A DNA stretch of 64,000 nucleotides, from positions 997,699 to 1,061,698 of the forward strand of contig LLKB01000001.1 of assembly GCA_001414325.1 (NCBI GenBank), read 5' to 3'. The notes under the pieces are model-generated. The model saw only the letters and a program-made list of their open reading frames with translations. It was not told the origin of the DNA and did no database searches. Both the position numbers and the translations under genes were made by a program. Of this stretch, positions 24,703 to 35,193 are shown one piece after another. Numbering within the stretch: position 1 is the first letter of the stretch; every line of letters starts with the position of its first letter. The stretch is from Butyribacter intestini (lineage in GTDB: Bacteria > Bacillota > Clostridia > Lachnospirales > Lachnospiraceae).

Positions 24703-24757
24703 GTGTGAAAAATCGGATTATCCACGCTAAAATCCTGCATATATAGATTTTTCACAC
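24703..24757. repeat. perfect 12-bp inverted repeat after the exporter gene
   Basis: GTGTGAAAAATC and GATTTTTCACAC are exact complements 31 bases apart, located between the exporter stop codon and the Fur-family leader hairpin. It may work as a weak terminator or mRNA processing structure. Confidence 0.45.
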
Positions 24758-24790
24758 TATCCTCCGTATAAAAAGTTCATAATAAAGATG

Positions 24791-25645
24791 TCAGAATGTT
24801 ATTCCAAAAATCTGTATGAAAACTCCCCAGAATACTCCGAGAATATACATCACTCCTACTATACTAAGATTTTGTTTTATATGCCTGTTCAATCTAAAAA
24901 GCACCAGCATACCGACTCCTGCATTTACAAGGAGTCCTGCCATCATCGCACCTGCACTTATAACTCCGTCAAGATAAAATTCAGTTATTACGACAGACGA
25001 AGCACAGTTTGGTATAAGACCGACAAGGGCAGACAAAAACTGTTCTAACATTGGCATTGCCGAAAAAAGTCCTTTGATATTTTCAATCCCCCAGAAATGT
25101 GTTATCAGATTTAACACAAATGAGATAAGGATAATATATATTGCAATCTTAACAGTATGCTTTACTGCCGAAATAAACGAACCGTCTTCACAGCGGCAGT
25201 GTTCTTCCTCACATACTATATGAATATCCGGTTCTCTTTCTTTTTTCATAAATATTTTTATATAAAAATATTCTGCCACAAGGCCTGAGATTACTGCAAT
25301 AACCACTTTTGTACCTAATATTCTCAATATTGTTGTGACTGATACTTCTCTCGATATAAGTATAGGTAACATCTCATCAGAGGTTGACATAAATACGGCA
25401 ATAAGCGTTCCGACTGTTATGATACCTCCCGAATAAAGACTCGCCGCCGCTGTTGAAAATCCGCACTGTGGTATCACACCTAAAATGCCTCCCCATACGG
25501 GACCGGTCTTTCCGGCTTTCGCAATCTTTTCTTTGAGATTATTATTCATTTTATGTTCAAGAATTTCCATAAAAAGATATGTGATAAATAAAAACGGTAC
25601 AAGTTTCACACCATCGATAAGTGTATCTTCTATTACTTCAAACAT
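24791..25645 (-). CDS. putative heavy-metal exporter (ArsP_2 / 10-TM family)
   Basis: A 284-residue membrane protein with about nine to ten hydrophobic segments in two related halves. Each half carries a P-x-C motif: GVIPQCGFSTAAASLYSGG (near residue 57) and GLIPNCASSVVITEFYLDG (near 215). This duplication is the hallmark of the ArsP_2 'putative manganese/10TM heavy-metal exporter' family. A central loop has HIVCEEEHCRCEDGS, a probable metal-binding patch. AGGAG precedes the ATG. The promoter overlaps two tandem TGCAA-N5-TTGCA palindromes and a Fur-family gene follows, so metal-dependent control is likely. Which metal is exported is not known. Confidence 0.82.
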   Translation of the reverse strand: MFEVIEDTLIDGVKLVPFLFITYLFMEILEHKMNNNLKEKIAKAGKTGPVWGGILGVIPQCGFSTAAASLYSGGIITVGTLIAVFMSTSDEMLPILISREVSVTTILRILGTKVVIAVISGLVAEYFYIKIFMKKEREPDIHIVCEEEHCRCEDGSFISAVKHTVKIAIYIILISFVLNLITHFWGIENIKGLFSAMPMLEQFLSALVGLIPNCASSVVITEFYLDGVISAGAMMAGLLVNAGVGMLVLFRLNRHIKQNLSIVGVMYILGVFWGVFIQIFGITF

Positions 25646-25671
25646 AATCTTTTACTCCTTAATTTTAAATT

Positions 25672-25703
25672 TGCAATTCATTTGCATTTGCAACCAAGTT
25701 GCA
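25672..25703. promoter_or_regulatory. two tandem palindromic operators before the metal exporter
   Basis: Two 15-bp palindromes with the form TGCAA-N5-TTGCA occupy 25672-25686 and 25689-25703, 17 bases apart. They lie between the -10 box and the start codon of the exporter. Their size and symmetry fit Fur-family boxes; the adjacent Fur-family gene makes it the best candidate regulator. Confidence 0.7.
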
Positions 25704-25709
25704 TTTTAT

Positions 25710-25737
25710 ATAATACACCATTTTTTTGATATGTCAA
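25710..25737 (-). promoter_or_regulatory. promoter of the metal exporter
   Basis: TTGACA (25737-25732) is followed after 16 bases by TATTAT (25715-25710). The predicted transcription start falls at the edge of the first TGCAA palindrome, so a bound repressor would block initiation. Confidence 0.65.
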
Positions 25738-25917
25738 GTCTATATCATCTAGATGAAGACTTGACAAGCATTATCTCCAAAATATATATTTATCTATGAT
25801 AAAAAGTGTTGCTGTTCACATCTGCGGTGCGAGTGGCTTATAGTCAGGCGGATATTGGCAATTCACTCTGCTGCTTTATTGATAGTGTTAAATAAATACG
25901 AACGGAGAAATACCATT

Positions 25918-26784
25918 ATGGAAATGAACATTCAGAAATATATGTCGTTTGTCAAAACAGTTGAATATGGAAGTTTTACTAAAGCATCGGAAATTTTAAA
26001 TTATTCCCAGTCGGGCATCAGCAGAATGATTGGGGACCTTGAAAAGGAGTGGAATATGTGTTTACTTGAAAGAGACCATTCCGGTGTAAAACCTACATCT
26101 GACGGATTAAGACTTCTTCCTTTTGCCAAGAAACTGTGTGATGATTTTGACAGATTACAGATGGAAGCCGACAACTTAAATGACCTCTCATCAGGCATTA
26201 TAAGAATAGGTACCTTCTCAAGTGTCGCGACCTACTGGCTTCCAAATATCATAATGGAATTTAAAAAGGATTATCCGAATATTGAATATGAACTTCTTAT
26301 CGGTGATTACGATGAGATAGAGAGCTGGATAACAGACGGTCGTGTCGATTGCGGTTTTATCTGTCTGCCCGCTTCTCCTGGAATCGAAACAATTTTTCTT
26401 GAGGAGGATGCTTTTCTTGCGATACTGCCAAATAAACATCCACTTCTAAAATATGATAAAATTCCTTTGAAAGACCTTTCAAAGGAACCCTTTATGCTGC
26501 TTGAAAAAGATAAAAACACTGAAATCTCTGAAATCTTTAAGGAAAATAATATTACACCGAATACACAATTTACGACATGGGATGACTATGCCATCATGTC
26601 AATGGTCGAACATGGACTCGGTGTAAGTATCCTGCCTGAGCTTATATTGCAAAAAAAACCTTTTAATATCGTGACAAGACCTCTTAATGTCCCGGCAAAA
26701 AGACAGATAGGTCTTGCACTAAAAAGCAGCAAAAACGCATCACTTGCAACAAAGAAATTTATTGAATATCTGAAATACCGCTAA
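25918..26784 (+). CDS. LysR-family transcriptional regulator
   Basis: The 288-residue protein has the N-terminal LysR helix-turn-helix (QKYMSFVKTVEYGSFTKASEILNYSQSGISRMIGDLEKEW) and a substrate-binding domain opening with GIIRIGTFSSVATYWLPNII. The start at 25918 has GGAGA upstream; the longer frame from 25855 would put extra residues before the DNA-binding domain. It is divergent from the metal exporter and convergent with the MATE gene, ten bases from its stop. LysR regulators often control a divergent neighbour, but the palindromes in that promoter look Fur-like instead. Its ligand is unknown. Confidence 0.92.
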   Translation: MEMNIQKYMSFVKTVEYGSFTKASEILNYSQSGISRMIGDLEKEWNMCLLERDHSGVKPTSDGLRLLPFAKKLCDDFDRLQMEADNLNDLSSGIIRIGTFSSVATYWLPNIIMEFKKDYPNIEYELLIGDYDEIESWITDGRVDCGFICLPASPGIETIFLEEDAFLAILPNKHPLLKYDKIPLKDLSKEPFMLLEKDKNTEISEIFKENNITPNTQFTTWDDYAIMSMVEHGLGVSILPELILQKKPFNIVTRPLNVPAKRQIGLALKSSKNASLATKKFIEYLKYR

Positions 26785-26794
26785 ATCTGAGTTA

Positions 26795-28165
26795 TTATCC
26801 TGCATTATTGTTGTTAAATACCTTTCTTCTTATGACATAATAACTCAAAAGCACCAGTGAGCCTGTTATAACCCATGAAACCGGATAAACATTCATCAGG
26901 ACTTCAAAACCTTTAAACTTTCTGCACACGGTATAAATCCATGCAAGTCTGAAAACACATGTTCCAAACACCGTTATAACAGCAGGTGTCATAGAGTATC
27001 CCATTCCTCTTAATGTTGAACCTGCTATCTCATATGTAGGGATAAGGAAATAAAAGCTTAAAAGACGCATCATTCTTACTGACGCATAATGTGCTACTTT
27101 GGGCTCTGATGTGAATATCCCTATAAAAAATCCTTTCCACAACAGAAAACATCCGCACATTATTATGGTGACGGCTACCGCAAGTGTCATTGTTATTCTG
27201 TATATTTTCTTGCACCTGTCATATTTTTTCGCACCAAAGTTCTGGCTTGTAAATGTCATCGTTGCCTGATTGAAAGCCGAAATCATAAAGTACGCTATAT
27301 ATTCGTAATTAAGACCTGCTGCCGAACCCGCAACCGCATCTGAACCGTATTTGTTTAACTCTGCCTGTATAAACACATTTGCAAATGAAAATACCATTGA
27401 CTGAAGTCCAGCCGGCACACCAATCTTTAACATTCTTATAAGTTCTATCTTATGTATCTTAAGTTCTCTCGGATAAAGTTTTATAGGGTCTTTTTCTTTT
27501 ATGAGGAAATAGACGATCATAGAAGAACTTATCATATTTGAAACAACAGTTCCTATACCTACACCTGCAACACCCATGTGAAAAACGATTACCAGTATAA
27601 GGTTTATTGCGGCATTTGTCACTCCTGCAACAACAAGACAGATAAGCGGTCTTTTGGTATCCCCGATACTTCTTAATATTGAAGCCCCAAAGTTATAAAC
27701 CATTATAAACGGCATTCCTGCAAAATATATCCTCAGATAAAGCACCGCCTGGTCTATAACATCGTAAGGTGTTCCCATAAGCTCAAGTATCGGCTTTGCA
27801 ACTGAGATACCAAGTACAAGCAATATGATACCGCTAAAAAATGCAATGAGCATTGCCGTATGCACCGCACCTTTTATCCTGTTAGTCCTGCCCTGTCCTA
27901 TGTATTTTGCAATGACAACATTTGCACCGACTGAAATCCCTATAAAAAGATTTAACAGCAGATTTATAAGTGCTCCGTTTCCGCCGACTGCCGCCTGTGC
28001 CGTACTACTCGCAAATCTTCCGACCACCGCCACATCAACGGCATTGAACATCTGCTGTAATATACTGCTAAGTGCTATAGGTATCGCAAATATAAGTATC
28101 TTATCCGTCAGACTTCCATTTAACATATCCATCTGTTTATTTTTCTTAACTGTAACACTACTCAT
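26795..28165 (-). CDS. MATE-family multidrug/cation efflux transporter
   Basis: A 456-residue protein with twelve predicted membrane segments in two halves, beginning LTDKILIFAIPIALSSILQQMFNAVDVAVVGRF, the classical MatE start, and a second half from about residue 240 with MLKIGVPAGLQSMVFSFANVFIQ. It exports organic cations or drugs by Na+ or H+ antiport (family knowledge). The ATG at 28165 is used because GGA lies 11 bases upstream; a TTG at 28174 is too close to the site. Substrate unknown. Confidence 0.92.
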   Translation of the reverse strand: MSSVTVKKNKQMDMLNGSLTDKILIFAIPIALSSILQQMFNAVDVAVVGRFASSTAQAAVGGNGALINLLLNLFIGISVGANVVIAKYIGQGRTNRIKGAVHTAMLIAFFSGIILLVLGISVAKPILELMGTPYDVIDQAVLYLRIYFAGMPFIMVYNFGASILRSIGDTKRPLICLVVAGVTNAAINLILVIVFHMGVAGVGIGTVVSNMISSSMIVYFLIKEKDPIKLYPRELKIHKIELIRMLKIGVPAGLQSMVFSFANVFIQAELNKYGSDAVAGSAAGLNYEYIAYFMISAFNQATMTFTSQNFGAKKYDRCKKIYRITMTLAVAVTIIMCGCFLLWKGFFIGIFTSEPKVAHYASVRMMRLLSFYFLIPTYEIAGSTLRGMGYSMTPAVITVFGTCVFRLAWIYTVCRKFKGFEVLMNVYPVSWVITGSLVLLSYYVIRRKVFNNNNAG

Positions 28166-28386
28166 TTTTATCAAAATCCTTTCAAAATATATAAAATCAA
28201 CACTTAATTATCCGAAAATACAAGTTTTTATCCTTCATTTTTTCTATACAAAGACAAACAAGAGCAAAAATTAACTTTTTGCCCCTGCCTATCTTATTAC
28301 TTTTATTTTGTTTTTTCAAGAGTGGATTTTGATTTACATAAGTTTGTTGTATTTCCAGCCACTTTTTATGACAGAAACACTACATT

Positions 28387-29766
<1,380 letters not shown>

Positions 29767-29926
29767 TCATCTGCACGCAATGACTTTACGAACTAAAACA
29801 CCGACTTATATTCATGTACGCCTGATACAAGTCTTTTCGATAGTTAGCTTACACTAACCATTCTGATAAATCAATATCTGCTATTGATAAGATTTCCCAT
29901 TTCAATAAATTAAATTCAATTTTTAT

Positions 29927-29961
29927 GGCTGAACTGTTATATTTTTTGTAACAGTTCAGCC
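29927..29961. repeat. TAACAGTTCAGCC inverted pair (hairpin)
   Basis: Two copies of the dispersed 13-mer face each other across nine bases and give a perfect 13-bp stem. The minus-strand arm is continued by a further 20 bases nearly identical to the copy at 44558-44591. Confidence 0.65.
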
Positions 29962-30117
29962 TTGCATTTCTTACATTCATAAACCTGCCAGCGAGCTGTC
30001 AGTCGCTGCTATGCAGCTTATGTTTATTTCATTTCAGAAATGAAAGGCTATTCTACCATAAAAATGTACTTAACAATACAATGAACAAGCTCATTGTATT
30101 GCCAATTACCTTTTTAT

Positions 30118-30130
30118 GGCTGAACTGTTA
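30118..30130 (+). repeat. TAACAGTTCAGCC element, copy near pyrB promoter
   Basis: GGCTGAACTGTTA preceded by CTTTTTAT, the same prefix as the copy at 29927. It is about 30 bases upstream of the pyrB -35 box. Confidence 0.6.
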
Positions 30131-30160
30131 CAATTTTTTTCATTTTTTTATTTATCACTA

Positions 30161-30189
30161 TTGAATACTTTTAATCATTGTAGTAAAAT
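30161..30189 (+). promoter_or_regulatory. promoter of pyrBI
   Basis: TTGAAT (30161-30166) and TAAAAT (30184-30189) are 17 bases apart. The start codon of pyrB follows 30 bases later behind GGGGGT, so the leader is very short and leaves no room for a PyrR-type attenuator. Confidence 0.7.
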
Positions 30190-30218
30190 TAGAAAAATAC
30201 ATTTTATAGGGGGTAACC

Positions 30219-31142
30219 ATGAGACATTTAATAAGTCCACTTGATCTATCTATTGAAGAATTAGATGAAATTTTATCCTTAGGACAAGCTATTATGCAGA
30301 ATCCTGAAAAATATTCCCATGTATGTGATGGAAAGAAATTAGCCACTTTATTTTACGAACCAAGTACAAGAACCCGTCTTAGTTTTGAATCAGCAATGCT
30401 TAATCTCGGTGGTAAGGTACTTGGTTTTTCTTCGGCTGATTCAAGCTCAGCGTCAAAAGGAGAGAGTGTCGCAGATACTATCAGAGTTATTTCGTCATTT
30501 GCCGACATATGTGCCATGCGCCATCCTAAAGAGGGTGCACCTACAGTTGCATCAATGTACTCTAAAATTCCTGTTATAAACGCAGGTGACGGCGGTCACA
30601 ATCATCCGACCCAGACACTTACAGATCTTCTTACTATCAAATCCCTCAAAGGCCGTCTTGACAATATGACTATAGGTATGTGCGGAGATCTTAAGTTTGG
30701 CCGTACGGTACACTCTCTTATCAATGCAATGGTAAGATATGAAAATGTACGCTTTATTCTCATATCTCCAAACGAACTGAAGATACCTGATTATCTCAGA
30801 CAGGAAGTCTTAGACGCAAAGAATATTGAATATGTAGAGACTAATGAGCTTGAAAAATATATGCCTGAACTTGATATTCTCTACATGACAAGGGTTCAGC
30901 GTGAACGCTTCTTCAACGAGGAAGATTACATACGATTAAAAGACAGCTTCATACTTGACCGTGAAAAAATGAAACTGGCAAGGGATGATATGTATGTTCT
31001 CCATCCTCTCCCGCGTGTAAACGAAATATCTACTGATGTCGATGATGATCCGAGAGCTGTTTATTTTGAACAGGTTCACTATGGAGTATATGCAAGAATG
31101 GCACTTATCATTACATTGCTCGGTCTTAAAGATAAATGCTAA
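30219..31142 (+). CDS. pyrB: aspartate carbamoyltransferase catalytic subunit
   Basis: Forms carbamoyl aspartate, the committed step of pyrimidine synthesis. Seen: the carbamoyl-phosphate motif [16 protein letters not shown] (residues about 47-62), the SSSASKGES loop, [17 protein letters not shown], and the aspartate site [11 protein letters not shown] near residue 267. Length 307 is standard. It is followed by pyrI after 35 bases, forming a two-gene plus-strand operon with its own promoter and terminator. Confidence 0.97.
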   Translation: MRHLISPLDLSIEELDEILSLGQAIMQNPEKYSHVCDGKKLATLFYEPSTRTRLSFESAMLNLGGKVLGFSSADSSSASKGESVADTIRVISSFADICAMRHPKEGAPTVASMYSKIPVINAGDGGHNHPTQTLTDLLTIKSLKGRLDNMTIGMCGDLKFGRTVHSLINAMVRYENVRFILISPNELKIPDYLRQEVLDAKNIEYVETNELEKYMPELDILYMTRVQRERFFNEEDYIRLKDSFILDREKMKLARDDMYVLHPLPRVNEISTDVDDDPRAVYFEQVHYGVYARMALIITLLGLKDKC

Positions 31143-31177
31143 GCCATATCAGAAAATAAAGAAAGGGGAATTATACC

Positions 31178-31603
31178 ATGCTTAATATCAGCGGTTTAAA
31201 AGAAGGAATCGTTATAGACCATATACAGCCGGGCGGAGCCATGAAGATATATGAATATCTCAATCTCGAAAAAATGGACTGCCAGGTTGCTATCATTAAA
31301 AATGCCAAAAGCAATAAAATGGGCAAAAAAGACATAATCAAAATTGAGGGTAATCTCAATATAGACCTGAATGTATTAGGAGTTCTTGACCATAAGATTA
31401 CTATCAATATTATAAAAGATAATAAAATAGTCGGAAAGCATTTGCTTGAATTACCGGAAACGGTAACAAACATAATAAAATGTAAAAACCCACGCTGCAT
31501 AACATCCATAGAGCAGGAACTTCCACACAAATTTAAGCTTACAAACCGTGAACACAGAATATACAGATGTGTTTACTGCGAGTCCAAATTTAAAGGAAAC
31601 TAA
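31178..31603 (+). CDS. pyrI: aspartate carbamoyltransferase regulatory subunit
   Basis: The 141-residue protein has the allosteric domain (IDHIQPGGAMKIYEYL; KMGKKDIIKIEG) and a C-terminal zinc domain with four cysteines: CKNPRCI near residue 104 and CVYCESKF near 133. It binds nucleotides and links catalytic trimers into the dodecameric enzyme, giving CTP/ATP control at protein level. AAAGGGG precedes the ATG. pyrI in a Firmicute operon is typical of Clostridia. Confidence 0.96.
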   Translation: MLNISGLKEGIVIDHIQPGGAMKIYEYLNLEKMDCQVAIIKNAKSNKMGKKDIIKIEGNLNIDLNVLGVLDHKITINIIKDNKIVGKHLLELPETVTNIIKCKNPRCITSIEQELPHKFKLTNREHRIYRCVYCESKFKGN

Positions 31604-31685
31604 TTAGATACTCTTAATACTGCACCACATTTATGTGCTTATTATCACATTATACAGGTAGTATTATTAAAAACATATTTTTATT

Positions 31686-31738
31686 AAAACACCCCAAAAA
31701 ACATTACATATAAACAATGCTTTTTGGGGTGTTTTTTT
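31686..31738 (+). terminator. strong rho-independent terminator of pyrBI
   Basis: AAAACACCCCAAAAA pairs with TTTTTGGGGTGTTTT around an AT-rich loop and runs into a T-stretch. It also lies between convergent genes and may serve both strands. Confidence 0.85.
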
Positions 31739-31806
31739 CGCTGTCAGTAAAGCATCTTGTCCCACTCCTGATATGCTTCAATAACAGCTAACATACTATT
31801 AAAAAT

Positions 31807-33144
31807 CTATTTTGTCCTATAATTTTTATCAACTGATGTAGATTTTGCCTTAGGAAAATACTTTTTAAGCCATGTATGGTCCTTTGCCATATACGCATCT
31901 GTTTTCAAAAAATATGTCTTATATACATGAGTATTATTAAAACTCCAGTTTACAATAGGATCATCATAGGTACAGTCAACATGATACCATTTATTTTTTA
32001 TCTTTACGAGATTCCATGCGTGCTGACCTCCGGTTACCATCATGCACGGAATATTATAATGCTCCATAATCGTCATAAATGCCTTTGAATAACCATCACA
32101 AACCGCTACTCCGTATTTAAACGCACCTTTTGCCGTATGGCTTACATAAGGGACTGTTCCGGTCGTATAAAGTCTTTTGTCATACTTAACATTCTGTATA
32201 AGCCATTTGTGTGCGGCAGCTACCTTTTCATAATCACTCATGCCCGGTTTTACATACTGCTTATATATGACACGCAATGTTGAACTGTTTGTTTTAGCTT
32301 TAACCGTAATCTTACAACTGTAACTTTTACCATTGCAAATCGCAGTTATGGTAACCTTTCCATTCCTTTTTGCGGTAATCTTTCCGCCGCTGTTTACAGA
32401 TGCAATCGACGAGTGATTACTTTTCCATTTTATGCTCTTTGACGGATTATACAAATAAAGCTGAAACTTTTCTTTTGCTATCATGCTCTTACTTTTATTT
32501 GAAAGCTTTGTAGCCTTTGAAGTGGTTGTCATTATACTGTATTTTTTTGCATATTTTACCGCATATGAATTTTTAGGTGCAACTATCGTAAGTCTTTTTT
32601 TATTGCAATCAGTAAATGATGAAGATGTTATCGACTTAACATTTTTTGTCACATTTACCTGATAAAGATTTTTGCAGGCTGAAAATGCATTATATCCTAT
32701 CTGGCTGCATGATGACGGCAGCGTGATTTTTGTCAATGAAGAGCAATAAACAAAACACTCCATAGGAATGGCAGTGAGTTTTTGCGGAAGTCTTACACTT
32801 TTTAATTTAGTACAATAACCAAATGCATCTATTCCTATGGTTGTTATCGTATCCGGAATATAAATATTTGTAATAGTAGAATTCTTATAAAACACTCCAT
32901 CAAGAATCGAAACAACCTGTCCATCATTAATACGCTCAGGTATAGTCACCGAACCTCCCTCTCCCTGATATGCCGCAACATTAAATGTTCCATCCGTATT
33001 TTCCGTATAATAAAAGCCCTGGTCATCAACATATACATTCTGTGCCGATGCGTGTTCCTTTCCACTATAAGAAAGGATTACACCGATTACCATAAGCATC
33101 AAAAATAAACCGGTCCTTTCTTTTATATAAATGATAAACTTCAT
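31807..33144 (-). CDS. secreted LRR / Ig-like / transglutaminase-like protein
   Basis: The 445-residue protein has an N-terminal signal or anchor (hydrophobic to about 33), BspA-type LRR_5 repeats at about 60-190 (IGIDAFGYCTKLKSVRLP and similar), a Big_2-like Ig domain at about 205-280, and a transglutaminase-like domain to the end. The Cys-His-Asp triad is visible in AVCDGYSKAF (about 350), GGQHAWNLV (about 372) and HVDCTYDD (about 388). Related domains act as surface cysteine proteases or crosslinkers. The LRR block could dock it on other BspA-like proteins such as the giant one at 13332-18416, but that is inference. It appears monocistronic. Confidence 0.88.
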   Translation of the reverse strand: MKFIIYIKERTGLFLMLMVIGVILSYSGKEHASAQNVYVDDQGFYYTENTDGTFNVAAYQGEGGSVTIPERINDGQVVSILDGVFYKNSTITNIYIPDTITTIGIDAFGYCTKLKSVRLPQKLTAIPMECFVYCSSLTKITLPSSCSQIGYNAFSACKNLYQVNVTKNVKSITSSSFTDCNKKRLTIVAPKNSYAVKYAKKYSIMTTTSKATKLSNKSKSMIAKEKFQLYLYNPSKSIKWKSNHSSIASVNSGGKITAKRNGKVTITAICNGKSYSCKITVKAKTNSSTLRVIYKQYVKPGMSDYEKVAAAHKWLIQNVKYDKRLYTTGTVPYVSHTAKGAFKYGVAVCDGYSKAFMTIMEHYNIPCMMVTGGQHAWNLVKIKNKWYHVDCTYDDPIVNWSFNNTHVYKTYFLKTDAYMAKDHTWLKKYFPKAKSTSVDKNYRTK

Positions 33145-33168
33145 CTAAAACCTCCCTATGATAAACTC

Positions 33169-33201
33169 AAGGAGTGCAGTTCTAAAAGACCTGCACTCCT
33201 T
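33169..33201. terminator. perfect 11-bp hairpin upstream of the LRR/transglutaminase gene
   Basis: AAGGAGTGCAG and CTGCACTCCTT pair exactly around an 11-base loop. The T-rich tail is on the plus strand, so minus-strand termination is uncertain. Confidence 0.4.
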
Positions 33202-33319
33202 TTCGTCTTTCGTTACCACATACATAGCTGTATAATAGTAACCTTTTTGAAATTTGACAATTTTGTTATTTTGTTTTTCATATATTATACATTTTTATTG
33301 TGTCTAAACATTGTCAGAC

Positions 33320-34990
33320 TTATGATAATCCGATAATAACTCCATCATCATTTACATCTATCCTCTCAGCAGCCGGATGAAGCGGAAGTCCCGGCATTGT
33401 CATGACAGTACCCGTGATTGCAACGACAAAACCTGCACCGGCTGAGACATAAACCTCACGGATATTTATATTGAAGTTTTCAGGTCTTCCAAGCTTCTTT
33501 GCATCATCAGATAATGAATACTGGTTTTTTGCCATACAGATAGGTGTATTTCCATAACCGAGTTCTTCAAGTCTGTCAATGGATTTTGCAGCGGCTGCGT
33601 CATAGGTAACACTTGCAGCACCGTAAATCTCTTTTGCAATAGTCTCAATCTTTTCTCTGATAGAAAGATTTATATCATAGAGTGGTTTGAAATGGCTTTC
33701 TTTTGTCTCAAGTGTGTTGATAATCTTCTTGCAAAGTTCAACTCCGCCTTCTCCGCCTTTCTCCCATACTTCTGAGAGTGCGAAGTCACAATTTCGCTCC
33801 TCACAGAAATTCTTTACATATTCAAGTTCAGCATCTGAATCCGTCACAAACCTGTTGAGTGTAACAACGCAAGGAACTCCAAATTTAGCAACATTTTCGA
33901 TATGTTTTTCAAGGTTTACGATACCTTTCTTCAATGCGTCAAGATTTTCTTCTGAAAGTTTATCTTTTGGTACTCCGCCATTGTATTTTAATGCTCTTAC
34001 TGTTGCCACAAGTACAACTGCATCAGGTTTAAGACCTGCCATGCGGCATTTTATGTCGAAGAATTTTTCTGCACCGAGGTCCGCACCAAAACCTGCCTCA
34101 GTAATAGTATAGTCTGCAAGTTTAAGTGCTGTCTTTGTTGCACGCACGCTGTTACATCCGTGTGCTATATTTGCAAAAGGTCCTCCATGCACAAATGCAG
34201 GTGTATGCTCCAATGTCTGAACCATATTTGGTTTGATGGCATCTTTTAAAAGTGCCGCCATAGCTCCGACTGCATTTAACTCAGACGCAGTAACAGGCTT
34301 TCCCTCATAATTGTATGCAACTATCATTCTGCCAAGCCTGTCTTTTAAATCTTTCATATTGTCGGCAAGACAGAGTATAGCCATAATCTCTGAAGCAACA
34401 GATATGATAAAGTGGTCTTCTCTAACAACACCGTCTACCGGTCTTCCAAGTCCTACCACAATATTTCTGAGAACACGGTCATTCATATCCATACAGCGTT
34501 TCCATACTACCTGGTTTGTATCAATCACGAGTTTATTGCCCTGTTTGATATGATTATCAAGCATAGCTGCCAAAAGATTGTTTGCCGATGTTATCGCATG
34601 AAAATCTCCAGTAAAATGAAGATTTAAGTCTTCCATAGGTACAACCTGTGCATATCCGCCACCGGCTGCCCCGCCTTTTATACCAAAACATGGTCCAAGT
34701 GATGGCTCACGAAGTGCAATAGCTGCTTTCTTTCCAAGCTTTGCCATAGCCTGACCGATACCTACAGATGTTGTTGTCTTTCCCTCACCTGCCGGTGTCG
34801 GATTTATGGCTGTGACAAGAACAAGCTTACCGTCCTCCCTGTCTTTTACCTGTTCCCAAAGCTCATCTGAAATTTTTGCTTTGTATTTGCCATAAAGCTC
34901 TAAGTCATCTTCTGCAATCCCAAGCTGTTTTGCAACCTCGCGAATATGAATAAGTTCCGCTTCCTGTGCGATTTCAATATCACTTTTCAT
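33320..34990 (-). CDS. fhs: formate--tetrahydrofolate ligase
   Basis: ATP-dependent synthesis of 10-formyltetrahydrofolate. Seen: the P-loop-like [18 protein letters not shown] at about 65, [23 protein letters not shown] at about 95, [12 protein letters not shown] and the C-terminal [19 protein letters not shown]. The length of 556 matches the family. The start at 34990 has GGAAAGAGG upstream; a longer frame to 35116 has neither a site nor family support. It provides one-carbon units for purines and is a step of the acetyl-CoA pathway in acetogens; no other gene of that pathway is present here. Confidence 0.97.
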   Translation of the reverse strand: MKSDIEIAQEAELIHIREVAKQLGIAEDDLELYGKYKAKISDELWEQVKDREDGKLVLVTAINPTPAGEGKTTTSVGIGQAMAKLGKKAAIALREPSLGPCFGIKGGAAGGGYAQVVPMEDLNLHFTGDFHAITSANNLLAAMLDNHIKQGNKLVIDTNQVVWKRCMDMNDRVLRNIVVGLGRPVDGVVREDHFIISVASEIMAILCLADNMKDLKDRLGRMIVAYNYEGKPVTASELNAVGAMAALLKDAIKPNMVQTLEHTPAFVHGGPFANIAHGCNSVRATKTALKLADYTITEAGFGADLGAEKFFDIKCRMAGLKPDAVVLVATVRALKYNGGVPKDKLSEENLDALKKGIVNLEKHIENVAKFGVPCVVTLNRFVTDSDAELEYVKNFCEERNCDFALSEVWEKGGEGGVELCKKIINTLETKESHFKPLYDINLSIREKIETIAKEIYGAASVTYDAAAAKSIDRLEELGYGNTPICMAKNQYSLSDDAKKLGRPENFNINIREVYVSAGAGFVVAITGTVMTMPGLPLHPAAERIDVNDDGVIIGLS

Positions 34991-35095
34991 CCTGTAACCT
35001 CTTTCCTGCATAGTCTTCACATAAAATACACTGCTACCATAAGCATCGTATTTTATAAGATATTGCAATTTTATTTGTAAATAATTTTTGTCTCT

Positions 35096-35126
35096 TAAAT
35101 ATTCTGTAATTATCACAGAATATTTA
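35096..35126. promoter_or_regulatory. perfect 12-bp palindrome upstream of fhs
   Basis: TAAATATTCTGT and ACAGAATATTTA are separated by seven bases, about 105-135 bases before the fhs start. A T-run is missing, so an operator or mRNA structure is more likely than a terminator. Confidence 0.4.
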
Positions 35127-35193
35127 CTTCATTTTTTGAAATCAGTACAATAGAAATTAAATTTCTGATACATTGAGCATGAAGTATCAATTA

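Noticed and set aside
24818-24846. AGAATACTCCGAGAATA shared with the inverted repeat near 40880
   Set aside because: At 24.8 kb it encodes the end of the exporter (YILGVFWGVF), so the likeness is probably chance.
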